DNA of 64,000 nucleotides, from assembly GCA_016714445.1 (NCBI GenBank), contig JADJNF010000001.1:992001-1056000 (forward strand). Direction: 5' to 3'. The notes under the pieces were generated by a model, which saw only the letters and a program-made list of their open reading frames with translations, had not been told where the DNA came from and did not search any database. This DNA comes from Saprospiraceae bacterium. GTDB taxonomy: Bacteria; Bacteroidota; Bacteroidia; Chitinophagales; Saprospiraceae. The translations under genes and the position numbers were made by a program. Below, in pieces: positions 63,038 through 64,000 of this stretch (position 1 is its first letter; the number at the start of each line of letters is the position of its first letter).

Positions 63038-64000
63038 CTATTCAGCCTTAAACCGAACTTTCCCATCAGTTATCGTATAAAGCACTTTAGTTTTCAAAAT
63101 TTCATCATCTGTACATTTGACCAGATCATTGGAAAGTATAACTAAATCAGCCACCTTTCCAGCCCGAAGTGAACCTTTATATTCATCTTCAAATGCAGCA
63201 AATGCATTTCCCAAAGTATATGAATAGATGGCTTCTTCACGTGTCATTTTTTGTTCAGAAAAAAATACCAGACCGGAATCTTCCCTTCTTCGGGTGACAG
63301 AAGCATAAAAACTTTTTATTGGGTCCACATCTTCCACCGGAGCATCTGTACCGTTGGCTACGATCACACCATTGTCCAATAAAGAGCGCCATGCATATGC
63401 GCCCAATCTTGAACGGTCCGTGCCCAACCTTTTAACTACAAATGGCGCATCTGAAGTGCAGTGTATGCCCTGCATAGAAGCTATGATTTTGTTTTTGGCA
63501 AATCTTGGTATATCGTCAGGACTTAGATGTTGAGCATGTTCAATTCGCCACCTTATATCCTTTTTATCGGGATGTTGTCCTATTACGCCTTCATAAATAT
63601 CAAGCACGACCCTATTGGCTCTGTCACCGATGGCGTGTACACAAAACTGCATATCATTGGCTATTGCCATATCTGCTATCTTTTTGACATCATAAATATC
63701 TGTCGTATTCTGTCCTTTGAAACCTGGTTTATCGCTGTAAGGTTCCAGTAACCACGCGCCAAAAGCTCCCAGAGCGCCATCCACTTCAGATTTAATGGCA
63801 TTGCAGGTATAAAATCTATTTCCGACATTTATCTTTTTATACTTTCCTACTTTGCCTTCAAGTTCATTTGCGGGATGACGCGCCATTGCCCACAGTCTTA
63901 CTTTCATATTTCCGTCTATAGCTAATTTTTCGTATTTATCGAGTTCTTCAAAACTACTTCCTGCATCCTGAAATGAAGTAATCCCCTTACTAATACATTC
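63038..64000 (-). CDS. YtcJ-type amidohydrolase, C-terminal part (5' end outside window)
   Basis: 320 residues are visible; the frame runs open to the window edge, so the start lies beyond it and an inner ATG at 63907 is not the start. Motifs are GITSFQDAGSS, CVHAIGDRANRVVLDIYE (metal His), RWRIEHAQHLSPDDI, NGTDAPVEDVDP (metal Asp) and YSYTLGNAFAAFEDEYKGSL with AGKVADLVILSNDL, the usual end of amidohydrolase-3/YtcJ enzymes. These hydrolyse amide or formamide bonds; many substrates are unknown. The N-terminal metal His residues (H-x-H) and any signal peptide are not visible. Confidence 0.9.
   Translation of the reverse strand, partial: ECISKGITSFQDAGSSFEELDKYEKLAIDGNMKVRLWAMARHPANELEGKVGKYKKINVGNRFYTCNAIKSEVDGALGAFGAWLLEPYSDKPGFKGQNTTDIYDVKKIADMAIANDMQFCVHAIGDRANRVVLDIYEGVIGQHPDKKDIRWRIEHAQHLSPDDIPRFAKNKIIASMQGIHCTSDAPFVVKRLGTDRSRLGAYAWRSLLDNGVIVANGTDAPVEDVDPIKSFYASVTRRREDSGLVFFSEQKMTREEAIYSYTLGNAFAAFEDEYKGSLRAGKVADLVILSNDLVKCTDDEILKTKVLYTITDGKVRFKAE

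Noticed and set aside
1..64000. tRNA, rRNA or CRISPR arrays
   Set aside because: I saw no T-loop/acceptor pattern, rRNA stretch or regularly spaced array with constant direct repeats; the short tandem repeats found are too few and irregular.

Overview
The window looks like a chromosomal segment of a low-GC member of the Bacteroidota, most like the Saprospiraceae or another environmental gliding-type lineage. The reasons are two SusC/SusD pairs, a PorP/SprF protein with a type IX secretion (T9SS) type B cargo, a membrane-anchored propeller/Y_Y_Y/LuxR regulator, a Fibrobacter-type paralogous domain, an HU-SPOR protein, and A/T-rich leaders without strong Shine-Dalgarno sequences. No rRNA, tRNA, CRISPR array or prophage was seen. 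The assignment is inferred from gene content only.

Layout. 1-4.5 kb: the end of a FISUMP-domain protein, a small acidic secreted protein, an ECF sigma factor with its YCII/DGPF partner, and a beta-lactamase-fold lipoprotein. 4.7-4.85 kb: a 153-bp MITE-like IS remnant. 5-21.2 kb: a polysaccharide utilisation locus (PUL). It has a membrane regulator, a promoter region with four TGTAGTAGT repeats, SusC, SusD, two surface lipoproteins, a lipidated GH16, a lipidated GH30, a second non-lipidated GH30, and a GDPD-GH16 fusion. I infer a beta-1,3/1,6-glucan target, with the lipoproteins cutting at the surface and the other two enzymes finishing in the periplasm. The phosphodiesterase domain suggests the glucan may carry glycerophosphate-type substituents.

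21.5-27.1 kb: single metabolic genes (M24 peptidase-like, SDR, PhzF, DinB, cupin) and a solo Y1/IS200-type transposase inside a symmetric set of hairpins and inverted repeats. 27.4-33 kb: a second SusC/SusD pair without CAZymes, divergent from a proline-iminopeptidase-like lipoprotein. 33-39 kb: a small membrane protein overlapping a secreted protein whose T9SS sorting domain is cut by an in-frame stop, then a repeat protein made of tandem Ig-like modules, recently duplicated and broken by a one-base deletion. 39-42.4 kb: a sortilin/BNR propeller protein.

42.5-51.1 kb: a T9SS cassette (PorP/SprF-like, OmpA/PorE-like, and a 1670-residue type B cargo). 51.2-64 kb: acyl-CoA genes (CoA transferase, 3-hydroxyacyl-CoA dehydrogenase, enoyl-CoA hydratase), a BadF-type sugar kinase with phosphofructokinase and CutA, a methyltransferase, an HU-SPOR protein, a two-component system, an EI24 membrane protein, a YfcC-type carrier and a truncated YtcJ-type amidohydrolase. 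Several intergenic regions carry palindromic or dispersed repeats; a roughly 150-bp one occurs at about 15.3 and 53.7 kb.

The most unusual points are the GDPD-GH16 fusion in a beta-glucan PUL, the phased repeats in front of its SusC gene, the symmetric architecture around the solo transposase, and two apparently broken surface-protein genes.
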